A stretch of DNA of 64,000 nt from positions 683,762 to 747,761 of the forward strand of contig JXTC01000126.1 of NCBI GenBank assembly GCA_002914845.1, written 5' to 3'. Below the pieces are notes generated by a model that did not search any database, had not been told where the DNA came from, and saw nothing but the letters and a program-made list of their open reading frames with translations. The DNA comes from Trema orientale (Eukaryota; Streptophyta; Magnoliopsida; Rosales; Cannabaceae). Positions 46,144 to 56,253 of the stretch are shown piece by piece (positions within the stretch are counted from its first letter, which is position 1; each line of letters begins with the position of its first letter). The position numbers were made by a program, and so were the translations under genes.

Positions 46144-48565
46144 AATACTCTCATACTTAAGCTAAAGCTCGTCCTCGAGCTGAAATAAAACAAATGAACA
46201 AACAGAAATAACTAAAACAACACAAAAGTAAAATTCAGACACACAAACAAAGCTTTTGAATGAAGTCAACTGTGTCTCAAAACTCTCAAAAAGACATATA
46301 ACTCAAAGGAAACTTAAAGCATCACAGTAGTTTAAAATTTTAAATTTGCTAGTAGCTTCGCTTTGTTGTCAACTCTTAGTGTGTGTGTAACAGTTGTTTG
46401 CATTTAACCTTTCACATTCGGATCGCTTTATGCAGACTTAGGTTACAAACTTAGAGCTGTCTCAGTAAAACTTACACAGTCATCTCATAAGCCCATTTTT
46501 CATGTCAGTCTCCACTAATGTAGAATAACACTCAATCGAAGATCAATAGGTCTTTATCGGCTTGTAATGCAAGACTTGGGTACAGTTGGATGGAATGGTA
46601 TCATTTAGGCTTATTCACACCATAGCTGCCCTTTTTACTCAAGTAAAACAATTTTCTCAAGCAAACCACAACAATTTCCCCCAAACTTAGTTTTTGACCA
46701 ATTTTTAATTTTTCATTCTTTTTTTTTTTAACAAATAACTACCAATTTAAGGTAGCTAAACATCTTCCCCTCAAAAGGAATCTCCCTTTTCGTTCTTCAT
46801 TGATCGCACACACTTCACCATAAGTTCAAAATTTACTTTCATGCATTTATGGTGTGAAGCAGGGTAATTTGGGAAATTATTTACTGGTAAGAAGCATTTA
46901 TGGGGCTTACAAAATGAAAAATGCTAAGAAATTAGGTCAAAGGAGGTGACTAAGGATATTACATTTAAGGATAAGCTTGAAAGGCTTAACCGGTCCAAAA
47001 TGGCCTACATCATTTCTTCGATTTTCATGCTACCTAGGATTTCGCCTCAAATTACAATTAAACAGGTTCTAAAATGACATGAGACTCAAAATTTCTCACA
47101 AGCATAGAGCTACTCTAAGCAGTTCAAGGCTAAATACTCACAACAATGTACAAAATGTGTTCAAGAGTTATTCACAAAGTAAAATCACAAAAGATTTAAG
47201 CACACAAACAGTCATGATACTAAATGTTTCCAAAGAGTTATTTCACACAAACTCACAAAAATATCATCGACTGTTAACCTCTATCAAAAGCTCTAAACAA
47301 CACACAAACAAACAACTAAACAAAAGATAAATACAAACTATGAAAGAAAGAAAGAAACTAAATAAACTGAAATAAAACAAAGGAAAATCATTTTAAAAGT
47401 TTAACCAATTAAAATGCTCACGAAGACAAAACAGGTAAGTGCTAGAAACTCCCCCCAAACTTAAAGTGTGCATTGTTCCTAATGCACTAAACATGAAATA
47501 ACAAGGAGGAACAAATACTTACCTGATCGAAGGTCGCTCAGTCAGCCTTCAGGGTACAGTGGTCACCAAGTTGATCACTTTCAGCTAACAGCGGTGGCGG
47601 CAGCAGTGCCAAACAAAGGAAGTTTTTTTCTCTTCTTTTTTTTTTCCTCTTTCTGGATGGGGGGCGCTAGGGCGCCACAACCTGGGCACTGACGTATATT
47701 TGACACCGCGGTGCTAATTTTCAGTGCTGGGGTGCCAAGTTTCTGCTTGTGGCGCTATAGAATGGCACCAGGGGGCCATTTTTGACCCTCTAAGGTGCCA
47801 ACACCTGGGAAGCTCACGAAATTCAGCGCTGAGGCACCAACACCTGGGAATTTTGTAACTTTTGGCACCGGGGCACCAAGTTTCTGTTTATAGCGCCTCG
47901 GATTGGCGCCGGAGCGCCAAATTGAGCTCCTGAGGTGCCAAAATGTCAACTTTCCTCAAATTTTCTTCAATCAAGCCCTTCCGTTAACACCTTCATCAGT
48001 TTGTCTTCAACATAATCACAACAAAATAACTTCAAACATGCTTCCCTCTCTATTAACATTCTTGGGTTACCTCCCAAGTAGCGCTTATTTAACGTTCCTA
48101 GCTTAACATTGCCACTCCTTATGGAGGATTGGGTGAGGGAATGGATAATTTAGCTCGATCAAGAACTCCTCTTAGGTACTCCTTGAGCTTTTGAATGTTC
48201 TCCTTGATTCTTCTAGTTGCATCACATAGAGACATATTAGTTTCTTTGAATGGCCCCGATCATCTTGCCTTGAGCTTGCCCGAGGAAGAGTTTTAGACAA
48301 GATGCACCAAGCACACCTCTTGATCCTGGTTCAAAGTAATGATTACCATGCTTCTTCTTCTTTGTTCTCCACTTCCTTGTATTCTTCTTGTAATGCTTGT
48401 GATGACTGGAGGGAGAGAATGAAGGCTCTATGTCTTACTTTCGGGAATTGGACTTAGAACAATGTTGTGGAGCTTCTACAACCTTGGTATTCCCGTGAGT
48501 TTTCTTTTCCTCTATATCATCTGGATGAATGATAGAGGTCTCGTGACTGATCAGTGGAGCTCTCT
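46144..48565 (-). other. Element C 3' interior, non-coding
   Basis: Lies between protease and the 3' LTR, where RT and integrase would be expected. It has the 'gcgctacttgggaggtaaccc' type motif (minus strand, near 48065-48085), the 'ttaagtttggggg' motif near 47450-47463, and a cluster of GC-rich palindromic words at 47655-47945. Frames at 47079-47330, 47755-47949 and 47903-48106 lack motifs. Confidence 0.75.
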
Positions 48566-50817
48566 TCAATGAATTATCTTTAAGGCTTTCACCAAGTCCA
48601 CTTGATAACAGTCATCGATGTCACTAGAAGAGTCCACCTCTTTGAATACATTGAAGGATATGACTTGATCCTCCACCCTCATGGTAAGTTCTCCTTTGTA
48701 CACATCAATTACTATCCTCCTAGTTGCTAAGAACGATCTTCCAAGGATGATTGGAAGATTTTTATCTTCCTCTATGTCAAGAACAATGAAATTAGCTGGG
48801 AAGAACAACTTGTCCACCTTCATAAGTACATTTTCTATGATTCCTCTTGGATACTTGATTGATCGATCTGCAAATTGGAGCATAGCAATAGTAGGTCTTG
48901 CCTCACCCAAACCAAGTTTCCGAAAAACAGAGAATGGCATTAAATTGACACTAGCTCCTAAATCACACAATGCCTTACCGAAGAAACGATCACCAATTGT
49001 GTAAGGAATGTTGAAGCTTCCCGGATCTTCGAGCTTAGGAGGAAGCTTGTTTTGAAGAATTGCACTACATTCCTCCATGAAAGCAACTGTCTCATACTCC
49101 CCCAATTTCTTGGAAAGGATCTCCATCATAAACTTTACATAGCTCGGCATTTGCTCAAGTGCCTTGGCGAAGGGAATATTGATGTATAGCTACTTGAACA
49201 CTTCTAAGAACTTGGAGAATTGTTGGTCAAGCTTCTTCTTTTGAAATCATTGAGGAAATGGCAATAGTGGATTGTAAGGACATAGCTTTGATGTTGAGGG
49301 ACTATCAACATTCACCTCGTTAATTGGCTTTGCTATAACATTTTCTTTGACTTTCTCTTCCTCAATAGCTCCTTCAACCACTGACTTCGAAGGGGAAGTG
49401 GGTTTCTCAACAGTCTTCACTAACTCCTTTCCACTTCTCAATGCGATGGCATTATAATGCTCCTTACTCTCATTTCTTGGATTCACATCGGTATTGCTAG
49501 GTAATACTCCTTGAGGCCGGTTGGTTATAGCATTAGCCAATTGGCCAAGTTACGTCTCCAAGGTTCTCATAGTAGCCACTTGATTTTGGAGATTGACTTT
49601 ATTCTTTGCAATGTACTATATGAGTATCTCCTCCATAGACGACTTCTTCTCTTGCGGTGGTTGCTCTTGATTTTAAAACCCCTGATTTAGCATTGATCTA
49701 GTATTGGAATTCTGACCTTGTTAGTTTTAGTTACTCTAAGAGAAATTAGGATGGTTTCTCCATCTCAGATTGTAGAAGTTAGAATAAGGATTGTTGCGTT
49801 GATATTGGTTGTGGTTCCCCACAAAGTGAGCCGACTCCATATTCAAAGGGCAGTAAGAGCTCAAGTGGTTGTCACCACATTACTCATAAGCTCTAGCTGG
49901 GCCTTGGATTGCATGCACTCCTTGGATTACCATAGAATCGAGCTTCTTGGTCATTGATTCCAAGTTCTACGTCAGTACATTAACTTGAGCTGCCAATGAA
50001 GAAATAGTTTCAATCTCATTGACACTAGCGGCTCTCCTCGGATTGACACGCTCGGAAGACCATTGGTAGTTATTCGCCGCTATTTCTTCCAAAAGCTCAT
50101 AGGCATCGTCTGTTGATTTACCCATCAAAGCGCCACCGGCTGCCGTATCTACAATGGTCCTCAAATGACCCATCAAACCATTATAGAATGTTGAACAAGA
50201 AGCCACTTCGGTATCCCATGGTGTGGACACTTCCTCATCAACTCCTTATAGCGCTCTTAAGCCTCGTACAAGGATTCATTGTCAAATTGCACAAAAGAAG
50301 TGATGTCATTTCTTAGCTTAGCGGTCTTGGCTGGAGGGAAGAACTTAGCAAGAAATTTCTGAGCTAAGTCGTCCCATATAGTGATTGATTCTGAGGGTAA
50401 GGCATTCAACCAGCCCTTAGCGTTGTCCCTCAAGGATAATGGGAACAACCTCAAGCGAATGACATCCTCACTAACTCCGTTGTGCTTGAAAGTGTCGCAT
50501 ATCTCTAGGAAATTCATAATGTGTTGGTTAGGATCATCACTTGGTAAGTCACCAAATTGGCACATAGCTTACACTATCTGAATGATTGCCGGCTTTAACT
50601 CAAAGTTGGTGGCGTTGATAGCCGGCCTCCGAATGCTAGGTCCAAAACCTTCAAGGATAGGAACCGCAAAGTCCATCAAAGGTCTAGCGTTGTCTCGGTC
50701 TCCCATAGTTTTTTGAGGGTTGACTGCTTAGTTCCTCTCTCTTCGGATTTCCCTCAAGGTACGCTCAATCTCAGGATCGAATGGTAAGACGTCCGCACTC
50801 CTCGTGCTTCTCATATA
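48566..50817 (-). pseudogene. Element C gag and aspartic protease, broken
   Basis: Starts at ATG near 50817 ('MRSTRSADVLPFDPEIERTLREI'). The capsid region 50565-50257 is open ('LFPLSLRDNAKGWLNALP', 'FLAKFFPPAKTAKLRNDI'). A frameshift near 50190 leads to 'FYNGLMGHLRTIVDTAAGG' and 'NNYQWSSERV' (50230-49967). The zinc knuckle near 49870-49900 reads xxxCGDNHLSSYC and has lost its first Cys. The protease-like domain lies in 49150-48566 with 'CDLGASVNLMP' (DLGA in place of the usual DTGA/DSGA) and 'LPIILGRSFLAT'. Stops before the capsid and around the knuckle are mostly TAA/TAG where relatives have Gln or Trp. Confidence 0.88.
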
Positions 50818-50920
50818 GTAAAACAAATCACATGCGATTCACAACAAGAACAAAAAGAAAAAGTTTGAATTAAATTGAAACTAATAGATAATAGTATTAA
50901 CAAGTAGTAAATCACCATAC

Positions 50921-50937
50921 TCCCTAGCAACGGCACA
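50921..50937 (-). other. Primer binding site of element C
   Basis: On the minus strand TGTGCCGTTGCTAGGGA, two bases after the LTR end. It resembles the TGGCGCCGTTGCCGGGGA site of Athila/Tat elements, which pairs with tRNA-Asp. Confidence 0.75.
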
Positions 50938-50939
50938 CT

Positions 50940-52488
50940 TGTTGGGCTATTTCTAATACACAACTGCAAGTATACGGTTCGCAACAAGTAATATAGGAGT
51001 AAGAGAGTGTCGATCCCACGAGGAGTACTTGATTTACAAATGCTAAGCACTAACTGAAACTAATTCCTAATTTATCCAAACAATAATAATTGATAGTTTT
51101 GTGTAAGAATTAAAAAGTAAATAACAATATAGAAGGCAAGAAAGGAAACAAAAATTAAGCAACTAAAATAGTTCTTAAAATAATGGTAAGGAATCTAGGG
51201 ATGCAATCTACTCTCTAACTCCTCCAACTACTAGTTTTCCTCAAAATACAATTATCTATAGAGAACTGACAACTGGGAATCCTAATGTATTCACAAGCTC
51301 CTTTCCAAGATATAAGTAAAAATATCTAGACAAGTTAATGTTACTCCTAACATAAAATGACTAGATTCATTAAGATTGGTAATTCTCATACAAGGTCGCA
51401 CAAGTCGCATGGGTATATTTCTATCCTATGCAAACTCACTCCACACTAGGCAATCTTGTGATACACTATCTATGTCCAAACCTATATTCCCATTCCCAAG
51501 TTCATATAAATTCCACAATATAACTCTATTTAATGGCCAAGTAAATAGATGCATTAAACTCAAGATAGAACAATCAACTCAAATATGGAAATCAAGAATA
51601 ATAGAGGAAAACCAAATAGTTAGATTACATTAGAAGTTCAATTACCTCCCTAAAAATGATGTCTAGCTTATGCTTATATAAAGAAAAACACAACAAATAT
51701 AACAAAATAGATACATATTCATGAGCAGGAAATAGAAGATGAAAAACAAGAAGAAGAGATAAGAAAAACGCATTTGAAGCTTCCTAATCTAATTTCTTCT
51801 TGGCTTGAATCCCCCTCCTTGGTGTTGTTTCTCCCTTAGAAATGGCTCTAAGAACCCTTAGCTGCTAGGGTTTTCGTCCCCCTTCCTCCCTTCATATGAG
51901 AGAAAGAGAGTTTAAATAGAGGAGCTGTCACAAGCAAAATCTGGGTTTTCTGCAACTTTTTGGCACTGCGGTGCCACTGCTGGCAGGAAGATAGCGCTTT
52001 TGGCGCCGCGGTGCCACGAAACTGGGGTTGCTTCTTGGCACTGCAGTGCCACAGACATGGTGCTGCAGCACCACAAATTGGCACCGTAGTGCCATGCACA
52101 TGGCACTGTAGCCCCATGGATTTAGGGCCGCTGCCACATGCGAATGGCGCAGCAGCCCCAAATCTATAGGGGTGCGGCACCAAATTTTTGGGGCTGCAGT
52201 CCCAAATCTTGGGGCTGTAGCTTCACCTTCTCTGTGCTGCGCCAAGTTATTTCGCTTCCAACTTCACTCTAAACATTGCATAACCGGTCTTCTTTCATTA
52301 TGGTGCAAGTTTGTCATCGAAACGCCTTGATTTACCTCCAAATTAACTCTGAAAAATAATATTCTTCGCTCAATGATCTCTTGCCTGAAATATGCAATAA
52401 AAATAACAAAACAGGTCAAAAGAGCTCAAAGACGAGCAATTCTTAAGCTTGAAAGTATAGTAAAGATAAGTGTAAAATACACTTATCA
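50940..52488 (-). repeat. Element C 5' LTR
   Basis: 1549 bp on the minus strand, TGATAAGTG...GCCCAACA. It contains an array of at least nine 14-bp GC-rich palindromic words at 51962-52215, and near its 3' end 'gtcgatcccacgaggag', a motif typical of this superfamily. Overlapping frames on both strands at 51848-52245 come from the palindromic array and are not genes. Confidence 0.85.
51962..52215. repeat. Array of 14-bp GC palindromes in the element C LTR
   Basis: Examples: GGCACTGCGGTGCC (51962), GGCGCCGCGGTGCC (52002), GGCACTGCAGTGCC (52037), GGTGCTGCAGCACC (52059), GGCACCGTAGTGCC (52080), GGCACTGTAGCCCC (52102), and related words at 52146, 52168, 52190 and 52211. Two have different arms but are each perfectly self-complementary. 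Confidence 0.9.
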
Positions 52489-53123
52489 GTTGTTAATATG
52501 AATTTGAATTTGATTTATACTAAAATTTAAAGATATGCTAGGAGATTTAAATAGTTAAGTCTTCAGCTATTTATATTTGAAACTTGTAAGGATTTCAAAT
52601 TAAAAATGAAAGAATATCTTATCTATCCGAATATGTTTGATTTTGAATTTAAAGTTAGTAGTTGTTTAAATGTGATTAAAGTAGATAATTAGAAATTATG
52701 AGATAATTTCGGTGTTTGGCTAAATTTTGAAATTTCTATTTTTAATGAGATTAAAATGGATAATTAGATATTCTGAGATAATTCTAATTTTAAATTTATT
52801 TTAATAGATAAAATTTTTTATATTAATTACTTAATAATTATTTTAGAATTAAAATTCAAATATTGAATTTAAATCTAGAGATAATCTAGAAAATTTAATA
52901 TGATCAAATCTACAAAAGGTTATCTATAACAATTATTCAATCATTAATTTACAGATTTGAAATTCAAATGTTGAATTTAAATATGTAACTAATCTAAGAA
53001 TTTAATGTGATTAAATCTTTTAGATAATTAATACTAATTATAATTTGAGATGTGAAATTTTAAAATTAAATTCAAATTAAAAGATATTTGTAGAGATTTA
53101 ATTTGACTAATTTGATATTTGAT
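52489..53123. other. AT-rich flank with degenerate tandem repeat
   Basis: No gene. A unit of about 108 bp containing 'aaattcaaatgttgaattt' starts at 52852 and again at about 52960, with a weaker third copy. It probably belongs to the interior of the D-type element that follows. Confidence 0.5.
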
Positions 53124-54455
53124 TTAACTGAATAAGATTCTTGGAAAAATAATGAATGCTATTTTTGTTTGTGTGCTTGATTCTTATGTTAGTTTGGTTT
53201 TGCTTATGATTCTTTGAAAATTTTGAGTACATAAATGGTTGCATTTGATTGTTTTACTTACTTACAGAAAGTTTATGTGAATTAAGTACATTCTATGAAA
53301 TCTCATTAATAAAATATAGAATCTATTTGATTATCACTTAAGGCAAAATTCTGGACTATATTGTATTAGAGACATGATTTAGGGTATCTTTGGATCGTTT
53401 GAGCCTTTCAAGTTTACGTTTGACACTTATATCCTTAGTTTACCCCTTTGAGCCTATATTATCCTTTTCTTTGACAGCCATATTTTTAGCCTAGCTTTAA
53501 ATAGTTTCCAATATTTTATCCTACACTTTGAGTACATATGATCTTTGTTGAATATCTGTTGAGTTATATGATATGGGAGTAAGGGTGGCGTCAAGAAAAA
53601 AATTTATTGAGGCTAGAAAAAAAAAGGTATTATACCCTTGTGAAAAAAACAATTTATAAGTTTGGGGGGTACAGTAGCTTGGAAAGAAAAAAGAAGAAAA
53701 GAAAATATAGTATAGAAAAAGAAGAGAATGGGAAAATCATAAGTTTGGGGGTACTACATGAAGTATTAAAGTTAAAGAGAAAGATTCGAGAATAATTTAT
53801 ATGCTTAAGGTAATTTGAGCCATAAAATCGATTACTATCCTACCTGTTGCCTTAGCCATAAATTACGTGCTCAATTAATTCCTAATGATCTTTGATGCAG
53901 TGTTAGTATACAATAATAGAGAGTGGTATGAAAAATAGACCTATGAAGTTTATATATTTCTATGGGGATGGCTACGGTAGGGGCGTCCCTACGTAGGGTC
54001 ATGCCTTAATTATCGTTGGATGGGAATCTGTGGAGAATAATGGGAATCTGTGGAAAATCTATTTATGTACAGATTCCTATCCAACGGTGAATAGACAGGG
54101 CCCTACGTAGGGGTGCCCCTACTGTAGACGCGCCCTATTTCTATATAGAGATTTATTATAACTTACTTGTTTGCATAAACTGATCTGAGTTACAAGTGAT
54201 TAAATGTAGTTATTTATTCACACACACATCCAAAGAATCTATAATGGAATCAAGTTAGCATTTGAATTGAAATTCTAGACCTTTTATATGTTTATAGTTT
54301 TTCTTTTAGCTTTACACTATGTGAAATCTTTGAGGCAAGTTTTGAGTGTCGAATTGGACTGTGGTTTGGTCATGTTTAGGTGTTTAGAATTTTGTTCAGA
54401 TTTTCCTTCTTTCTTTCTCTTGCTTGAGGACTAGCAAAAATTCAAATTCAGGGTG
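53124..54455 (+). mobile_element. 3' interior of a D-family Athila/Tat-like element
   Basis: 53124-53533 is a close direct repeat of 59117-59530, the 3' interior of element D. The stretch then runs to 'gcttgaggactagc' and 'attcagggtg' (54422-54455), the decayed purine-rich end just before the LTR at 54456. So the LTR at 54456 follows one element interior and precedes another. The A-rich frame at 53607-53795 has no motif. Confidence 0.7.
53964..54135. mobile_element. Mutator-like MITE with perfect 9-bp target duplication
   Basis: 172 bp. Ends GGGGATGGCTACGGTAGGGG and, reverse-complemented, GGGCGCGTCTACAGTAGGGG. Inverted repeats extend through 'CCCTACGTAGGG' and, further in, 'cgttggatgggaatctgt' against 'cgttggataggaatctgt'. 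The target duplication TATTTCTAT lies at 53955-53963 and 54136-54144. Non-coding. Confidence 0.9.
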
Positions 54456-56116
54456 TGTTAACTCTATAAAAATAGAATTAATTGTGCCTGTTTCATTATT
54501 TAAAATATTGTCTTTGAGTAATTTTAGTCTCGATTTTAAATAATTTAAGTTATTTTATTTTATTTCACTTTGATTTCATTTTAATTTAATTTTACTTTGT
54601 TTTACTTATTTTATTTCGGTATTTAATTTAATTAGGATAATTTAATTTGATTTAGGTTTAATTTATTTATTTTTTATCTGATTCAGGAAAGGAAAAAAAT
54701 AAAAAGAAAGAAAAATCTCGGCTGGAGCAAGCAACAGATGTGTGAGTATGGAGTTGGTGTTAAGGCGCGGATCTCGACCGTTTATCAAAGCTGAGGAGCT
54801 CATCTGAAGCGCATGTGGTTCAGGCATAGTGAGAGGCGAGTGGCGAGGCAGGACAGCCAGCAGATAGGACCCGCATGATAGCCGCAACACTTTTCTCTCT
54901 CCCAGACCATGTCTGATCTCGTGCAGCACAGCTTATGTACATCCAGTCCTGCGTCCAGTCACAAGCCGCCATATCAGCCCAGTTGACTTCAGCTTTTCAA
55001 TATCCAATCAGGCGCAAGATAAATGTCGAGCTCAATTAAGAATGCCACACCACATACCGCGTTTAATACCAGATTTCGTTTAAAAAAAAAAAAAGAAAAG
55101 AAAAAAAATGGGAAATTGTCACATGCACTTCACTAATTGGAATAGAGCCTTGGAAAACGTGAATTTACTCCCATCAGCTATAAAAGGCTACAGGACAAGA
55201 GAAAAAAAAACACCATTTCTAGAGAGAGAAACACTATAGTCCAGAGAGAAAGAGACGGAGCGAGAAGAGAATGAAGATTGGAGATCAATGCCCAATACTT
55301 CCAGTTTGTAATCTTCATCTTCTTTCCTTTCTTTTAGTTTAATTTCTCAGTGATGTTAAATCTTATGTTTATTATTTTTACCGATTTTATTATGAACTAA
55401 ATTAATTTTCTAGGATTACAATGGGATCTCTATATGTAGTTTGAATTATGATTTTTTCCTCTTTGATTTTGCAATATTAATTTATGATTTGCTTATTCTA
55501 TTTTGTTCTTAATACTTTTGAGTACTAGATCACCATTTATATTGATATTGGTAATTTATATGAACTTGGAAAAGGAATTTCAAATTTAGATATAGATAGA
55601 ATAACACGTGATCATGCTTAGATGAGTTTGTGTAGGATAGGAATATACCTACGTAACAAATATAATTTTTGAAAGACCTTACCCTTAATAAATCTTTTCT
55701 TAATCTAATTCACATAGGAATATAGTCAGTTAATTAGAAAAGATATTCTACATGACTATCGAAAGAGGCTTGTAGATACACTAGGGTTCTTGATTGGCAA
55801 TTCAGGCTAAATAGTAATTCAAAGAGGGTAACTAGTAGTTCAAGCATACGTAGAGTGAAAATTGTAATCCTAAGTTTATTTTCATTTGTGATTTGATAAA
55901 ATTGCTTGTACTCTTTAGTTTTGTTTGATTTATTTTCTTGTTTTCTTTTAGTTTAAATTTTAATTTTAGAATTTTTAAATTGATTGTTTGAATAAATTAA
56001 TAACTGGTTAGGTTAGTACTTAACGAATTATAGCAATTTTTTTATAATAACGATATCTTTATTCATCATTTTATTTCTTGTTCGATACGTGCGCTTGCGT
56101 ATAAATATCTATAACA
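54456..56116 (+). repeat. Element D LTR
   Basis: 1661 bp, TGTTAACTC...CTATAACA. Contains a CT/GA-rich promoter-like zone near 55190-55290, after 'gctataaaagg' (55178-55188, TATA-like). A diverged inverted copy lies at 61614-63104. Upstream sequence is a 3' element interior and downstream sequence is a primer site plus gag. Confidence 0.85.
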
Positions 56117-56122
56117 AGTTTT

Positions 56123-56138
56123 TGGTGCCGTTACTGGA
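56123..56138 (+). other. Primer binding site of element D
   Basis: TGGTGCCGTTACTGGA, close to the TGGCGCCGTTGCCGGGGA site of Athila/Tat elements, six bases after the LTR end. Confidence 0.8.
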
Positions 56139-56253
56139 AAATTATTTTATTAATTTTTGTTAATACTAATATCGATTAGTTGAGATTTACTTCAAACTTT
56201 TATTTTTCTTTTATTTTTTTTCTTTGATAATCTCTGGTACTCTTTAGCAGTAC

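Larger units (their letters stand above)
45781..52488 (-). mobile_element. Element C: Athila/Tat-like LTR retrotransposon with gag-protease only
   Basis: Reads on the minus strand. The 5' LTR is 52488-50940, then a tRNA-Asp-type primer site, gag and protease (50817-48566), about 2.4 kb of non-coding 3' interior, a purine-rich end and a partial 3' LTR (46143-45781). No reverse transcriptase, RNase H or integrase is visible anywhere. This matches the gag-only LTR elements called TR-GAG in plants. The left LTR is truncated where it meets the mitochondrial-like block, so no target duplication can be tested. Confidence 0.82.

Noticed and set aside
51848..52245. Overlapping frames on both strands near the end of the C LTR
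   Set aside because: Produced by the GC-rich palindromic array; not conserved coding sequence.
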